From positions 4,624,091-4,688,090 of the forward strand of contig CAKNFP010000001.1 in the NCBI GenBank assembly GCA_930633525.1: 64,000 bases of DNA, written 5' to 3'. The position numbers and the translations under genes are program-made. The notes beneath the pieces are model-generated. The model was not told the origin of the DNA. It made no database searches and saw only the letters and a program-made list of their open reading frames with translations. Below, piece by piece: positions 52,339-62,669 of the stretch. This stretch comes from Hyphomicrobiales bacterium (GTDB lineage: Bacteria > Pseudomonadota > Alphaproteobacteria > Rhizobiales > Beijerinckiaceae). How positions within the stretch are numbered: the stretch's first letter is position 1; every line of letters begins with the position of its first letter.

Positions 52339-55300
52339 CCTTTGCGGCCCGCGCGGGCCTCAAGCTCTTCCTTGAGTGCGAGCAGCTTCGCGAAAGGCGA
52401 ATTGGGATCGGGCGCCTTGTCGGCCCGCGGTTGTGGCCGATCCTGCCAGTTGCCGCTTCTGCCGCCGCGATGTCCGCCGCTGCTGTCCGGCCGGCCGCCA
52501 TCCTTGCCGAACGAGCCGCCGCCGCGCTTGCCGCCGCCACCCTTTCCAAAGTCGCCCTTGCCGGGCTCGCGCCCGCCCTCGCGATTGGGGGCCTTCGCCT
52601 TCCAATCGCGCTTCGGACGATCGCCGGCGGCATTGTCACGCTGCTGGCGCTGCGGCTGTCCTTCGCGGGGCTGCCCGTCCTGGGCGACGGCAGTTCCCGC
52701 CTCGCCCTGGGGAGCGCGGCGCCCTTGGCCCTGGTTGCGGTCGCCCGCCCGCCGGTCAGGACGGCCTTCACCCTGGGTACGATCATTGCGCCGACGGGAC
52801 TGGGCGTGGTGATTCTGGCGATGGGGACGCCACACCTCGATCATCTCAGGTCCGGCCGGCTCGGCATCCGCCGGCTGCTCTGTCTGTGCAGGCTCGCCTT
52901 CGGCCGACGCGGGTGCGTCCTCGGCCGCGAGCACGTCCCCGGTCGGGACTGGTACGGCGGCCGTTACGTCCGCCGGCGCAGCACCCGGGGCGATCTCGGC
53001 CACGACCTCAGCCTCCGCCACGGTGTCCGGCGCAAGAACCGGCTCCGCCTCGGCGGGAGCGTCCACGATCGATTCGGCGGCGGGCTGCTCGTCGGCCTCT
53101 GCCGCGAGAGGTGCCGCTACGGCATCGCTCGGGCTGTCGGAGGCTTCGGCGATGGAGGCCGCGTCCGCCATATCGGCCGCCAGCTCCGTCTCATCGACGG
53201 AAGCCGTTGCCTCACCGTTGTCCGCGTCCACGGCCTCAGCGGGCGCCGCCGCATCGGAAGCCGTCTCGGCACCGGCGGCAGCGTCCGCCGCGGGGCGAAC
53301 GAGCTGGGGAGCCGGCACGAGCGGAACGGTGATGGCCGGGCCGGCGCGCCGGTCGACCACATAGCCGAGAGATTTCAGGATCGACGAGAAGTCCTCACCG
53401 GAGCAGCCGGCGAGCGACGTCATGCCGACCGTCACCACGAAACCATCGCCATCGGCTGTGCCGGCCGGCGGTTCGCCGGGGGTCGTGCCAGGACGATAGC
53501 CGATCGCCGGCCGGATCAGATCCGCCAGGCGTTCGAGGATGTCGATGCGGACGGCGCGGCCCCCGCAGACCCGGAAGCCGGCGGCGCGATAGAGCCCGCG
53601 CGGCACCTCGGTATCAGCCGGGAAGGAGGTGCGGCCCGAGGCGGCGAGATGCGGGATCTCGTCGAGGCCTTTCACATCGAGCCCGCCGTGCTTCAATGCC
53701 CAGAGCTGGGCAGCAAGGCCGCGCGGGGCCGGCTTCAACAGCAGCGGCAGATAAAGATGATAGGCGCCGAAGCGCACGCCATAGCGGCGGAGCGCGGCGC
53801 GCCCGTCCTGGTCGAGGCCCTTCACGTCCTGCGCGACGCGCGCGCGTTCCAGCACGCCGAGCGCCTCGGTGATCTGGAAGGCGATGCCGCGGGCGATGCC
53901 GGGAATGTCGGCCGCCTCTTCAAGAACGATCAGCGGGCCAAGGAGCTTGGTGATATGCGCCTTGATCCAGGTTTGAAGGCGCGTGTCCACCTTGTCGCGC
54001 GGCGGCCCGGACAGCTGTTCGTCCGCCAGCAACCTGAAGCGCGGGGTGAGCAACTTGTCGCCCGGCACGAGCTTGGCGACAGCCTCGCCCATCCAGCGGA
54101 TGGTGCCGTCATTGGCCAGGACGAAGGTGTCGTCCGGCGCTTGGGAAAAGCGCTCGGCACGGGCCTCGATCTCGCCAGCCAGGGCCTTCTGGGCCGCAGC
54201 CCTCAATGCCTTGGCCTCCTGGCCATCGGCCTGGGGATCCGGGGCAAACTGAAATCCGTGCAGCCGTCCGACATGCTGGCCTTCGACCAGGACGTCGCCG
54301 CTGGCGGTCACTTCCGCTTCGAGCATCGCATTCTCTCTCAAGCGCCGCATGAGTACGCTGGTCCGCCGATCTACGAACCGGCTCGCCAAACGCTCATGCA
54401 GAGCATCCGACAGTTTGTCCTCTACCTGACGGGTGGCCTCCTGCCAATGCTCAGGATCACGTAACCAGTCGGGACGGTTGGCAACGAAGGTCCAGGTGCG
54501 CACCTGCGCGATACGGGCCGATAGGGTGTCGATATCCCCATCGGTCCTGTCCACGAGCGCGACCTGCCGACGAAACCAGTCATCCGCTATCACGCCCTGG
54601 GTCATCAACGCACGGTAAATCGTCACGATGAGATCTGCATGTGCGGCCGGTGCCACGCGCCGATAGTCCGGGATGCGGCATACTTCCCAGAGCTGGGAGA
54701 CGGCTTGCTCGCCGGTTGCGAGCCGCCGGATGTCGTCATCACGGGAGGCGATATCGAGCGCATTCACGTCGTCGGCGAGCGGCGCGCGGGTCAGCCCCTT
54801 CTCGGTCGGCAGGACGGCGAGGCTCGCCTGCAGGGTGCCCAGCGAGCGGAAATTGAGGTCGGCATTGCGCCATTGCGCGACGCGGACCGGATCGAAGCTG
54901 TGGCTCTCCAGCGCCTCCACCAGCTCCGCATCGAAGGGAGGGCACCGCCCGGTCGTGCCGAAGGTGCCGTCGCGCATATGGCGCCCTGCACGTCCTGCGA
55001 TCTGGCCAAACTCCGCGGGATTGAGCTGGCGAAAGCCGAAGCCGTCGAATTTCCGGTCGCCGGCGAAAGCGACATGATTGACCTCGAGATTGAGGCCCAT
55101 TCCGATGGCGTCCGTGGCGATGAGATAATCCACCTCGCCCGATTGATAGAGCGCGACCTGCGCGTTGCGCGTGCGCGGGCTGAGCGCGCCGAGCACGACG
55201 GCCGCGCCGCCCTTCTGGCGCTTCACCAGCTCGGCGATCGTGTAGACCTCCTCCGCGGAGAAGGCGACGATGGCAGAGCGCGGCGGCAACCGCGTGATCT

Positions 55301-55811
55301 TCTTCTCGCCGGTAAAGGTCAGCGTCGAGAGGCGCGGGCGCGAAACAATATTGGCGCCGGGAATGAGGGTCTCGACCAGCGGGCGCATGGTGGCCGCGCC
55401 GATGATCAGCGTTTCCGCATAGCCGCGGCGGTTGAGCAGCCGGTCCGTGAAGATATGTCCCCGGTCGAGATCCGCTGCGAGCTGGATTTCGTCGATCGCG
55501 CAGAACGCGACGTCGAGATCGCTCGGCATCGCCTCGACGGTGGCGACCCAGTAGCGCGCGTTGGGCGGCTTGATTTTTTCTTCGCCGGTGATGAGCGCGA
55601 CGGCATCAGCGCCGACACGTTCCACCACCCGTCCATAGACCTCGCGCGCGAGCAGCCTGAGCGGCAGGCCAATGACACCGCTGGTGTGGCCGACCATCCG
55701 TTCGATGGCGAGATGGGTCTTGCCTGTGTTGGTGGGGCCGAGAACCGCGGTTACACCGCGCGCCCGCATTTGCGGTGAGAGCGACCGTGCTGCCGTCAGG
55801 GATGAAACCAT
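52335..55811 (-). CDS. SUV3-like DEAD/DExH RNA helicase with long disordered C-terminal tail
   Basis: A 1158-residue helicase related to the mitochondrial degradosome helicase Suv3. Walker A is GPTNTGKTHLA near 20-30, motif II is DEIQ in FCAIDEIQLAADLDRG, motif VI is QIAGRAGRHMRDGTFG; a Suv3 C-terminal helical region follows to about 800. The last 330 residues are disordered: an acidic Ala/Glu/Pro-rich part, then a basic RG/QG-rich part (GKGGGGKRGGGSFGKDGGRP) ending KLLALKEELEARAGRKG. The ATG at 55811 is chosen; the frame is open to 55865. It is translationally coupled to the S4 protein. Inference: RNA or ribosome quality control. Confidence 0.9.
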   Translation of the reverse strand: MVSSLTAARSLSPQMRARGVTAVLGPTNTGKTHLAIERMVGHTSGVIGLPLRLLAREVYGRVVERVGADAVALITGEEKIKPPNARYWVATVEAMPSDLDVAFCAIDEIQLAADLDRGHIFTDRLLNRRGYAETLIIGAATMRPLVETLIPGANIVSRPRLSTLTFTGEKKITRLPPRSAIVAFSAEEVYTIAELVKRQKGGAAVVLGALSPRTRNAQVALYQSGEVDYLIATDAIGMGLNLEVNHVAFAGDRKFDGFGFRQLNPAEFGQIAGRAGRHMRDGTFGTTGRCPPFDAELVEALESHSFDPVRVAQWRNADLNFRSLGTLQASLAVLPTEKGLTRAPLADDVNALDIASRDDDIRRLATGEQAVSQLWEVCRIPDYRRVAPAAHADLIVTIYRALMTQGVIADDWFRRQVALVDRTDGDIDTLSARIAQVRTWTFVANRPDWLRDPEHWQEATRQVEDKLSDALHERLASRFVDRRTSVLMRRLRENAMLEAEVTASGDVLVEGQHVGRLHGFQFAPDPQADGQEAKALRAAAQKALAGEIEARAERFSQAPDDTFVLANDGTIRWMGEAVAKLVPGDKLLTPRFRLLADEQLSGPPRDKVDTRLQTWIKAHITKLLGPLIVLEEAADIPGIARGIAFQITEALGVLERARVAQDVKGLDQDGRAALRRYGVRFGAYHLYLPLLLKPAPRGLAAQLWALKHGGLDVKGLDEIPHLAASGRTSFPADTEVPRGLYRAAGFRVCGGRAVRIDILERLADLIRPAIGYRPGTTPGEPPAGTADGDGFVVTVGMTSLAGCSGEDFSSILKSLGYVVDRRAGPAITVPLVPAPQLVRPAADAAAGAETASDAAAPAEAVDADNGEATASVDETELAADMADAASIAEASDSPSDAVAAPLAAEADEQPAAESIVDAPAEAEPVLAPDTVAEAEVVAEIAPGAAPADVTAAVPVPTGDVLAAEDAPASAEGEPAQTEQPADAEPAGPEMIEVWRPHRQNHHAQSRRRNDRTQGEGRPDRRAGDRNQGQGRRAPQGEAGTAVAQDGQPREGQPQRQQRDNAAGDRPKRDWKAKAPNREGGREPGKGDFGKGGGGKRGGGSFGKDGGRPDSSGGHRGGRSGNWQDRPQPRADKAPDPNSPFAKLLALKEELEARAGRKG

Positions 55812-56240
55812 GAAATCCGATGCCGTAGAGACTGGACGAAAACGCCGCGACCGCAACTCCCGCAACGGCCCGGAACGCGATGTGGCTCGCCTTCTGTATC
55901 ACATCGATACGTAAAGCGCGGCTGAATTTATGCACTGGAACGAGTCTAGAACGAATCGCGGCCGAATCGCTGACTCGGACAGAATCAGGTTTCGTTCTCA
56001 CACGAGATATGGTGGTCGTTGCGTTAAATAGACACAAGGCAAATACAGCGCGGGCCCTGCGATCGACTGGCAGGGGCGATTCAACAACGCAGCGACGCGC
56101 GACGCGGGCACGAGAATGCTTGGAACACGCCTGGCCGTCCATGGCGGTCTCTGACGCTCGCTGGCGTGGAGCGCCGGAGAGCTTGCAGGCCAGTCCCCAC
56201 CACCGCCCCGGCGGGGCCTGCCGGAACGCGTCGTCCCCGT
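55812..56240. other. Intergenic region upstream of helicase gene
   Basis: Roughly 430 bp between the helicase gene and the DUF3108 gene, which read the same way. Somewhat AT-richer than neighbouring genes around 55960-56050, where a helicase promoter may lie. No gene or RNA was recognised. Confidence 0.5.
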
Positions 56241-57122
56241 TCAGTTCCGCGCACGCACCGGCATCTGCGGACCGTTGCCGTTCACATTCACGCGGGTGGC
56301 TTCGATAACGGTGGTGCCGAGTGGGGTACGCACCGAGATGCGATAAGGGATGAAAACGCGGTCCTCGCCGACGGGCATCAACCAGGCTTCCATATCCTTG
56401 TTGTTTTCCATGAATTTGGTGGCCGTCCGATCGGCGCGATGGCCGGAGATGGGCAGATAACGCGCCCGGCATACGGACACGGGGCCGGAGTAGGTGGGAC
56501 TGCGCACGGTCTCCTGGCGGGCGTAGGACAACTTCACATCAAAACGCGTGGCGCCGTCGAAGACGGGAATCGTGCGGTTGCAGGCTGCCGCGCTTGACGC
56601 ATTACCGGATGACGCCGGCATCAGAAGGGCCGAAAGCGGATCGACCACACCGCGCTTGTTCTGCTCGGTGACCGGGATGCGGTCCGGTCTCGGTTCGATC
56701 GGCGGCTTGATCTCGACGGCCTGCACGCTGCCGCCGGCCAAAGCCATGCGGACGGTTATCGACTTGTCGGAGTTGGCCGTGGTCACGGCGAAGGTCGTGG
56801 GCAGGATGCGATCGCCGGAGATGCTGCCGGTGGATGTGGCTGCCCCTTTGCCGCCGGTGATGACGCCGGCCAAGCCCGTGAGCTGCGACCAGACATCGAG
56901 TTTATACTGGTCTTTCAAGACATCAGCCTTGATGGCGGCAACGCCGATCTTCAGGCCGAGCAGGGAAATATCGTAATTGGCCTCGATCGACGCGGCGCTC
57001 GCCGGCAGAGGCGCAAGCGCCAAGAACCCGAGCCCAACTCGCCCGAGCCCAGCCCGCCCGAGCACAGCCCGACGAAAGCCGCTTGCCGCATAGCCAGCCT
57101 TGCTTTTCAAACGCCGGATCAT
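56241..57122 (-). CDS. DUF3108 domain-containing exported protein
   Basis: A 293-residue exported protein of unknown function. The N-terminal signal region (VLGRAGLGRVGLGFLALAPL, then PASAAS) is partly built from a 15-bp tandem repeat. The mature domain opens ASIEANYDISLLGLKIGVAA, and contains VWSQLTGLAGVITGGKGAA, DPLSALLMPA and CRARYLPISGHR, the DUF3108 pattern. Start at 57122 is supported by GGAGAG; the frame runs on to 57311 without family match. It faces away from rpmB, a common neighbour in this group. Confidence 0.87.
   Translation of the reverse strand: MIRRLKSKAGYAASGFRRAVLGRAGLGRVGLGFLALAPLPASAASIEANYDISLLGLKIGVAAIKADVLKDQYKLDVWSQLTGLAGVITGGKGAATSTGSISGDRILPTTFAVTTANSDKSITVRMALAGGSVQAVEIKPPIEPRPDRIPVTEQNKRGVVDPLSALLMPASSGNASSAAACNRTIPVFDGATRFDVKLSYARQETVRSPTYSGPVSVCRARYLPISGHRADRTATKFMENNKDMEAWLMPVGEDRVFIPYRISVRTPLGTTVIEATRVNVNGNGPQMPVRARN
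57027..57071 (-). repeat. 15-bp tandem repeat, three units, in frame
   Basis: Plus strand units cccgagcccaactcg, cccgagcccagcccg, cccgagcacagcccg. They encode LGRAG/LGRVG-type repeats within the signal peptide of the DUF3108 protein. Confidence 0.88.
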
Positions 57123-57410
57123 ACTGTTGCACTCTCCATCGCGCGGCGCCCGGAATCCCGCGATCTCACATGTCGGCACAGGCAACGAGCCGAATCGCTC
57201 GCCTTTGTCGGATGAAAATCCGTTTGAATCGTGACGCATCTTACGTCCGATCGCAACGAAATCGCGCAGGATCCTTGACGGTGCCTGATCACATCTACTA
57301 TACACGCGCAACTTTCATTCAGACATCGGCGCCTCTTGGCCCGACTGAGGTCGGAACAAGCTGCTGTTAGCTCTGCCAGAGTGCACCAATCAAGTTAAGG
57401 ACTAAGCGTC

Positions 57411-57707
57411 ATGGCGCGCCGCTGCGAACTCACGGGTAAGGCCGTTCTGTCCGGTCATCTCGTGAGCCACTCCAACCGCAAGACCAAGCGGAAGTTTCTT
57501 CCGAATCTGGTCAATGTGACCCTTCAGTCGGAAGCCCTGAGCCGCGGCATCAGGCTGCGCATCTCGGCTGCGGCCCTACGCTCTGTCGAGCATCGCGGTG
57601 GGCTTGATGCCTTCCTCGCCAAGGCGCCGGAGACGGACCTGGCGCAGAACCTGCGCGTCCTGAAGCGCGAAATCGCCAAGAAGCAGACGGAAGCCGCTGC
57701 CAGCTAA
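57411..57707 (+). CDS. rpmB: 50S ribosomal protein L28
   Basis: Large-subunit protein of 98 residues. [35 protein letters not shown] and the C-terminal [15 protein letters not shown] are typical of alphaproteobacterial L28, which is longer than the 78-residue E. coli form. It has its own promoter region (57123-57410, divergent from the DUF3108 gene) and a terminator at 57748. Confidence 0.98.
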   Translation: MARRCELTGKAVLSGHLVSHSNRKTKRKFLPNLVNVTLQSEALSRGIRLRISAAALRSVEHRGGLDAFLAKAPETDLAQNLRVLKREIAKKQTEAAAS

Positions 57708-57747
57708 GGCTGGAAAGCTTCTAGCCTCTAGGCTTTGCTGCAACATG

Positions 57748-57776
57748 ATCGCGCTGACGTCGTCGGCGCGATTTTT
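57748..57776 (+). terminator. Intrinsic terminator of rpmB
   Basis: ATCGCGCTGACG pairs with CGTCGGCGCGAT (one G-T pair), followed by TTTTT. It stands 40 bp after the rpmB stop. Confidence 0.88.
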
Positions 57777-57836
57777 GCTGTTTGCATCCGGGCCCGGCTG
57801 TGACGGGCCGTGATGCCGAAAGGGTGGTTTGGGCCG

Positions 57837-58460
57837 ATGAATATCTCGCGCACATTCGCAAGCCTCGTATCGCGGCTTTGGCTGCCCGTGACGGCGATGG
57901 CCGCTATCGTGGTTCTGTCCAACGTCGCGGTACAATATCCGTTCACGCCCTTCGGCCTTGCCGATTATCTCACCTGGGGTGCCTTCACCTATCCGGTGTC
58001 ATTCCTGATCACCGATCTCACCAATCGGCGCTATGGGCCGAAGCTGGCGCGCCGGCTGGTGATCGTGGGCTTCATCATCGCGGTCATCGCCTCCATCGCG
58101 GCGGCGAGCCCCCGTATCGCGATTGCCTCGGGCACGGCCTTCCTGGTCGGCCAACTGCTCGACATCTCGGTGTTCAACAATTTGCGGCGCCTTGCCTGGT
58201 GGCGCGCGCCCCTGATCGGCAGCCTCGTGGGCTCGGCGATTGATACCGCGCTCTTCTTCACACTCGCCTTCGCCGGCGACATCACCGATGTCGCGACATA
58301 CGGCATCGGTGGCTTTGCGGTGACAGCGCCGGTGTGGGTGGCCTGGGCTGTAAGCGATTTTGTTGTCAAGGTGGCGATGGCGCTGCTGATGCTGCTGCCT
58401 TATGGCGCGCTGCTCAACGTCGTATTGCCGGCGGAGCGCTTCCAGCGCAGTGCGGGCTGA
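57837..58460 (+). CDS. VUT family transporter (probable queuosine precursor transporter, YhhQ-like)
   Basis: Inner-membrane protein of 207 residues with about six hydrophobic segments. Features are VVLSNVAVQYPFTPFGLADY, TWGAFTYPVSFLITDLTNRR, in which the TDLTNRRYG motif is characteristic of the family, and GQLLDISVFNNLRR. YhhQ-type proteins import preQ0/preQ1 for queuosine. The ATG at 57837 has GGGTGG upstream; the frame opens at a GTG at 57810. No queuosine gene is adjacent, so the substrate is by family. Confidence 0.88.
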   Translation: MNISRTFASLVSRLWLPVTAMAAIVVLSNVAVQYPFTPFGLADYLTWGAFTYPVSFLITDLTNRRYGPKLARRLVIVGFIIAVIASIAAASPRIAIASGTAFLVGQLLDISVFNNLRRLAWWRAPLIGSLVGSAIDTALFFTLAFAGDITDVATYGIGGFAVTAPVWVAWAVSDFVVKVAMALLMLLPYGALLNVVLPAERFQRSAG

Positions 58461-58590
58461 GGATCTGCAGCACGCGGATTGTCGCGAGCCCGGCTAGTCT
58501 CTGCCTGGGCTGAAGCGACATTCCAGATGATCCGGCATGGTCCCTCCGCTCAGCCGATGAAAACCAGCAAGCCGTTCATCGCGCTTCGGC

Positions 58591-59676
58591 CTATCGCGCC
58601 TTCACAGACGGCGCGATCGATGCGCTCTCGGGCGGCAGCAGGGCGAATTCCAGCAGCACGGTGCGCTGGAACATCGAGAAATTATCGTCGGATATCAGCG
58701 TGAGGATGGTTTCACCGGCAGCGTTCCGGTGCGCGGCCAATCCTTCCATGTTGTCGATCTCGGCGGCAAGGTCCGCTGTCAGCAGGATTTCGCCATCGAC
58801 CACGGCACCGGGACGTATCGCCGCGCGGTCGACGAGGCGCAGCCGCATGGCGAGGCTGAAGGGCGGCACGTAGCGGCGCTCCAGCAGCACGAGATCGCCT
58901 CCCGGCAGAAAGGCCATGTCAGTGATGGCGAAGCCATCGCGGCGGGCAACGCTGAAAGTGCCCTTCACCGGGCCGGTGACGATGAAGCCGTCAGGTCCGC
59001 CGGCGCGCGGTGGCTCCTCGGCAATGGTCACCACGGCGCCCGCAACGGGGCTGCCGGGTGGTGCAACACCGATCGATTCGAGGCCCTTGTTCCGGCCGAG
59101 CGCTTTCACCTCTTTGGGAAGCGGCACGGCCTTGGCCGGACCACGTGGCCCCTCCGCCCCCCAATCGAAGCGCAGCACCTCATGCGTACGCTCGATGGAA
59201 ACATAGGCTACCTGGCCGGTGATCGCGAGGCCCTCGGTATCGTAGGAGCGGGTCGAGGCAAGCGGGCGGCCGGTTTGCGAGAGGAGCGGGCCCATCACGG
59301 CACGATGGAGACCGACGATGCGCCCACTGGCGTCAGCAGCGACATCCGCGCTCAGCCAGTAGCCCTTGTCGGAAATGGCCGTGAGACGCCGTCCATCGGG
59401 CGAACGCGCCAGGCCTGAAAAGCCCCCGAACGCCGGGTGAGGGGACCGCAACTGCAAGCCGCCACGGAATTCCAGGCGGCCGAAGCGCCGTCGATCCGGC
59501 GCGCTGCTGGTAAAGGCCGGGATCGGGGTAGCGCTGATCGCGATCGGCTCAGGCCCCTTCGCGAGCACCTCTGATAGCGCGGCGCCCTGCGGCACGGCGA
59601 CCGCGACGGCCAGCATGGCAAGGCCGATCCGCAGGGAGCGGTTCTTCGCCAGCCATGCGGGCAGTCGCACGCGCAT
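58591..59676 (-). CDS. Esterase-like activity of phytase family protein
   Basis: Exported beta-propeller-like protein of 361 residues (phytase-like domain). A signal peptide IGLAMLAVAVAVPQGAALS precedes FGGFSGLARSPDGRRLTAIS, GYWLSADVAADASGRIVGLH, STRSYDTEGLAITGQVAYVS, FDWGAEG and NMEGLAAHRNAAGETILTLI, the usual pattern. It starts 4 bp after the cobT stop, so it is cotranscribed with cobS-cobT. Catalytic activity is uncertain in this family. The frame is open to 59712 within cobT; the ATG at 59676 gives a normal signal peptide. Confidence 0.9.
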   Translation of the reverse strand: MRVRLPAWLAKNRSLRIGLAMLAVAVAVPQGAALSEVLAKGPEPIAISATPIPAFTSSAPDRRRFGRLEFRGGLQLRSPHPAFGGFSGLARSPDGRRLTAISDKGYWLSADVAADASGRIVGLHRAVMGPLLSQTGRPLASTRSYDTEGLAITGQVAYVSIERTHEVLRFDWGAEGPRGPAKAVPLPKEVKALGRNKGLESIGVAPPGSPVAGAVVTIAEEPPRAGGPDGFIVTGPVKGTFSVARRDGFAITDMAFLPGGDLVLLERRYVPPFSLAMRLRLVDRAAIRPGAVVDGEILLTADLAAEIDNMEGLAAHRNAAGETILTLISDDNFSMFQRTVLLEFALLPPESASIAPSVKAR

Positions 59677-59680
59677 CTGT

Positions 59681-61582
59681 TCAGGCGTAGGCCGAGCGGC
59701 GTGGACGCGCACCCGCCCCGCGCTTCGCGGCGGGCTTCTCCTCGAAGAGCTCGGCCAGCTTTTCCGTCATGACGCCACCGAGTTCCTCGGCGTCGACGAG
59801 CGTGACGGCGCGCCGATAATAGCGCGTGACGTCATGGCCGATGCCGATGGCGATGAGCTCCACGGGCGAACGCTCCTCGATCTCGGCAATGACATGCCGG
59901 AGATGGCGCTCCAGATAGTTGCCGGGGTTGACCGACAATGTGGAGTCGTCAACCGGGGCGCCATCGGAGATGACCATCAGGATACGCCGTTGCTCCGGAC
60001 GGCCGAGAAGGCGCTTGTGCGCCCAATCCAGCGCTTCGCCGTCGATGTTCTCCTTGAGCAGACCCTCGCGCATCATCAGGCCAAGATTGCGCCGCACCCG
60101 CCGCCATGGCGCGTCGGCGGCCTTGTAGATGATGTGGCGCAGGTCGTTCAGGCGTCCGGGATTGACCGGCTTGCCGTTCTGCAGCCAGACCTCGCGCGAT
60201 TGCCCGCCCTTCCAGGCGCGCGTCGTGAAGCCGAGGATCTCGACCTTGACACCGCAGCGCTCCAGCGTCCGCGCCAGCACGTCCGCGCAGGTGGCGGCAA
60301 CCGTGATCGGCCGCCCACGCATGGAGCCGGAGTTGTCGATCAGCAGCGAGACGACGGTGTCCTTGAAGTCTGTGTCCTTCTCGCGCTTGAACGACAACGG
60401 CTGGAAGGGATCGGTCACCACCCGCGAAAGGCGGGCGGGATCGAGCATGCCCTCTTCCAGATCGAACTCCCAGGAGCGGCTCTGCTGCGCGAGCAGGCGC
60501 CGCTGCAGGCGGTTTGCCAGCCGTGCGACCACGCCCTGGAGGTTGTCGAGCTGCTTGTCGAGATAGGAGCGCAGCCGCGCCAATTCTTCCGGATCACACA
60601 GGTCTTCTGCGGCGATCACCTCGTCGAACTGGTTCGTGTAGACGCTATAGTCGGGACCGCGCGGCTCGTTGTGCCGGGGCGGCGGCGGGCGCCAGGCCTC
60701 GTCGGCATCGTCTTCATCGAAGGCGTCACTGTCGTCCGGCACCTCGCCCTGCGGCGCTTCGGCGGTTTCGCTGGTGCCGTCCTCCATCTCGTCGCTGGCT
60801 TCGTCCGTCAGCTCGATGTCGCCCTGCTCGGCGCTGGCATCCTCCTGGGATTCGCCTTCGCCTTGCTCCTGCTTGTCGCCCTCTTCCTGGCTGTCGTCGG
60901 ACTCGTCCTGCTCGCCCTCGCTGTCGGCGTCTTCGGCCATGTCGAGATGCGTCAGGAGGTCACGGATTCCGCGTGCGAAACTGCGTTGGTTTTCGATCGT
61001 GCCAAGCAGGCTGTCGAGATCCTTGCCGGCCTTCGCTTCGATGACGTCGCGCCAGAGATCGACGATTCCCTGGGCCGCCGCCGGCGGGGCGCGGCCGGTC
61101 AGGCGCTCGCGTACCATCAGGGCGATTGCATCCTCGATGGGCGCATCGTCACGATCGGTGATGCCTTGCAGGTTCGCGCGCTGGAAGCGCTCCTCCAGCA
61201 CGGCCGTCAGGTTGTCCCCGACGCCCGTCATCCGGCGTGCGCCGATCGCTTCCACACGTGCCTGCTCCACCGCATCGAAGACGGCGCGCGCCGCAGCGCC
61301 CTGCGGGGCCAGCTTGCGATGCGTCACATCGTTGTGGCACGCGAGCCGGAGCGCCATGGCGTCGGCCTGGCCACGCAGCAGGGCCACGTCGTGGGGCGAC
61401 ATGCGTCGAGGCGGTTCGCTCAGGCGTGCCCGGCCGGGCGTCAGAGCCGGCTTATCCGCCGAGAAGGCGACCTCAAGCTCCGGCTGCCGCGCGATGGCGC
61501 GCAACGTCGTCGCCACGGCCTGCTTCAGCGGCTCGGTCGGCGCCTCCTTGGGCGAGGACGGCTTGCGATTGGAAATGGACAT
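59681..61582 (-). CDS. cobT: Cobaltochelatase subunit CobT
   Basis: Subunit of the aerobic cobalt chelatase (CobNST) in cobalamin synthesis; with CobS it forms the ATP-driven chaperone. The 633-residue protein has an N-terminal helical part, a long acidic low-complexity linker ([20 protein letters not shown]), and a C-terminal von Willebrand A domain with the MIDAS motif [10 protein letters not shown] and [21 protein letters not shown] stands before the ATG. No cobN is in the window. Its intergenic distance to cobS is about 100 bp, with unusual homopolymer runs. Confidence 0.96.
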   Translation of the reverse strand: MSISNRKPSSPKEAPTEPLKQAVATTLRAIARQPELEVAFSADKPALTPGRARLSEPPRRMSPHDVALLRGQADAMALRLACHNDVTHRKLAPQGAAARAVFDAVEQARVEAIGARRMTGVGDNLTAVLEERFQRANLQGITDRDDAPIEDAIALMVRERLTGRAPPAAAQGIVDLWRDVIEAKAGKDLDSLLGTIENQRSFARGIRDLLTHLDMAEDADSEGEQDESDDSQEEGDKQEQGEGESQEDASAEQGDIELTDEASDEMEDGTSETAEAPQGEVPDDSDAFDEDDADEAWRPPPPRHNEPRGPDYSVYTNQFDEVIAAEDLCDPEELARLRSYLDKQLDNLQGVVARLANRLQRRLLAQQSRSWEFDLEEGMLDPARLSRVVTDPFQPLSFKREKDTDFKDTVVSLLIDNSGSMRGRPITVAATCADVLARTLERCGVKVEILGFTTRAWKGGQSREVWLQNGKPVNPGRLNDLRHIIYKAADAPWRRVRRNLGLMMREGLLKENIDGEALDWAHKRLLGRPEQRRILMVISDGAPVDDSTLSVNPGNYLERHLRHVIAEIEERSPVELIAIGIGHDVTRYYRRAVTLVDAEELGGVMTEKLAELFEEKPAAKRGAGARPRRSAYA

Positions 61583-61682
61583 GAGTCTCCTGCCGCCGGC
61601 CGGGGGGGGGGTTTTTTTTTAAATCTCCCTCCGGCCCCCGCCCGCCCGGCCGCGGGGGCCCCCCCCCGCGACGGCTCCATCA
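61583..61682. other. cobS-cobT spacer with long homopolymer runs
   Basis: Contains ten G followed directly by nine T (61602-61620), then AAA, and later a run of nine C (61659-61667) flanked by GCGGGGG. Such runs are slippage-prone both in the cell and in sequencing. Confidence 0.8.
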
Positions 61683-62669
61683 TCAGCTCAGGGCGACATT
61701 CACAGTCGATTCCGGCAGTTCCTTGCCGAAGCAGCGCTGGTAGAACTCGGCTACCAGCGAGCGCTCGAGCTCATCGCACTTGTTGAGGAAGGTCAGCCGG
61801 AAGGCGAAAGCGATGTCATTGAAGATATCCGCATTTTCCGCCCAGGTGATCACCGTGCGCGGCGACATCACGGTCGACAGGTCGCCGTTGATGAAGGCGT
61901 TGCGGGTCATATCCGCCACGCGCACCATCTTGCTCACGGTATCGCGGCCGGCCGCGTCGCGGTAGTGCGGCGACTTGGCCACCACGATGTCGACCTCGCG
62001 GTCATGCGGCAGGTAGTTCAGCGTCGCGACGATCGACCAGCGGTCCATCTGGCCCTGGTTGATCTGCTGCGTGCCGTGGTAGAGGCCGGAGGTGTCGCCG
62101 AGACCGACCGTGTTGGCGGTGGCGAACAGCCGGAAGGCCGGATGGGGGCGGATGACGCGGTTCTGGTCGAGCAGCGTCAGGCGGCCCGAGACCTCAAGGA
62201 CGCGCTGGATCACGAACATCACGTCCGGGCGGCCAGCGTCATATTCATCGAACACCAGCGCGATATTGTTCTGCAGCGCCCAGGGCAGCATGCCGTCGCG
62301 GAACTCGGTGACCTGCATGCCGTCCTTCACGACGATCGCGTCCTTGCCGACGAGATCGACGCGGCTGACATGGCTGTCGAGGTTGACGCGCACGCACGGC
62401 CAGTTTAGTCGCGCGGCGACCTGCTCGATGTGCGTCGACTTGCCCGTGCCGTGATAGCCGGTGATCATCACGCGTCGGTTGCGGGCAAATCCGGCGAGGA
62501 TAGCGAGGGTGGTGTCCCGATCGAACAGATAGTCCGGGTCGAGGTCGGGTACATGTTCATCAGGCTCGGAATAGGCGGGCACTTCGAGATCGGTATCGAT
62601 GCCGAACACCTTTTGCACGGACAGTTTCATGTCCGGGATGCCTGACTTGTTCTCGCTCGTCGCTTGCAT
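61683..62669 (-). CDS. cobS: Cobaltochelatase subunit CobS
   Basis: AAA+ ATPase partner of CobT in cobalt insertion into hydrogenobyrinic acid a,c-diamide. The 328-residue protein has Walker [21 protein letters not shown], Walker [21 protein letters not shown], the sensor region [20 protein letters not shown] and the closing [20 protein letters not shown]. The ATG at 62669 is preceded by GAGAGG; an ATG four codons earlier is less well placed. It is the first gene of cobS-cobT-phytase. Confidence 0.96.
   Translation of the reverse strand: MQATSENKSGIPDMKLSVQKVFGIDTDLEVPAYSEPDEHVPDLDPDYLFDRDTTLAILAGFARNRRVMITGYHGTGKSTHIEQVAARLNWPCVRVNLDSHVSRVDLVGKDAIVVKDGMQVTEFRDGMLPWALQNNIALVFDEYDAGRPDVMFVIQRVLEVSGRLTLLDQNRVIRPHPAFRLFATANTVGLGDTSGLYHGTQQINQGQMDRWSIVATLNYLPHDREVDIVVAKSPHYRDAAGRDTVSKMVRVADMTRNAFINGDLSTVMSPRTVITWAENADIFNDIAFAFRLTFLNKCDELERSLVAEFYQRCFGKELPESTVNVALS

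Noticed and set aside
52431..54464. Plus-strand frame of 677 codons opposite the helicase
   Set aside because: Antisense shadow of a gene with clear helicase motifs.
59615..61786. Plus-strand frame of 723 codons opposite cobT
   Set aside because: Shadow of cobT; composition is skewed and there is no ribosome site or recognisable domain.
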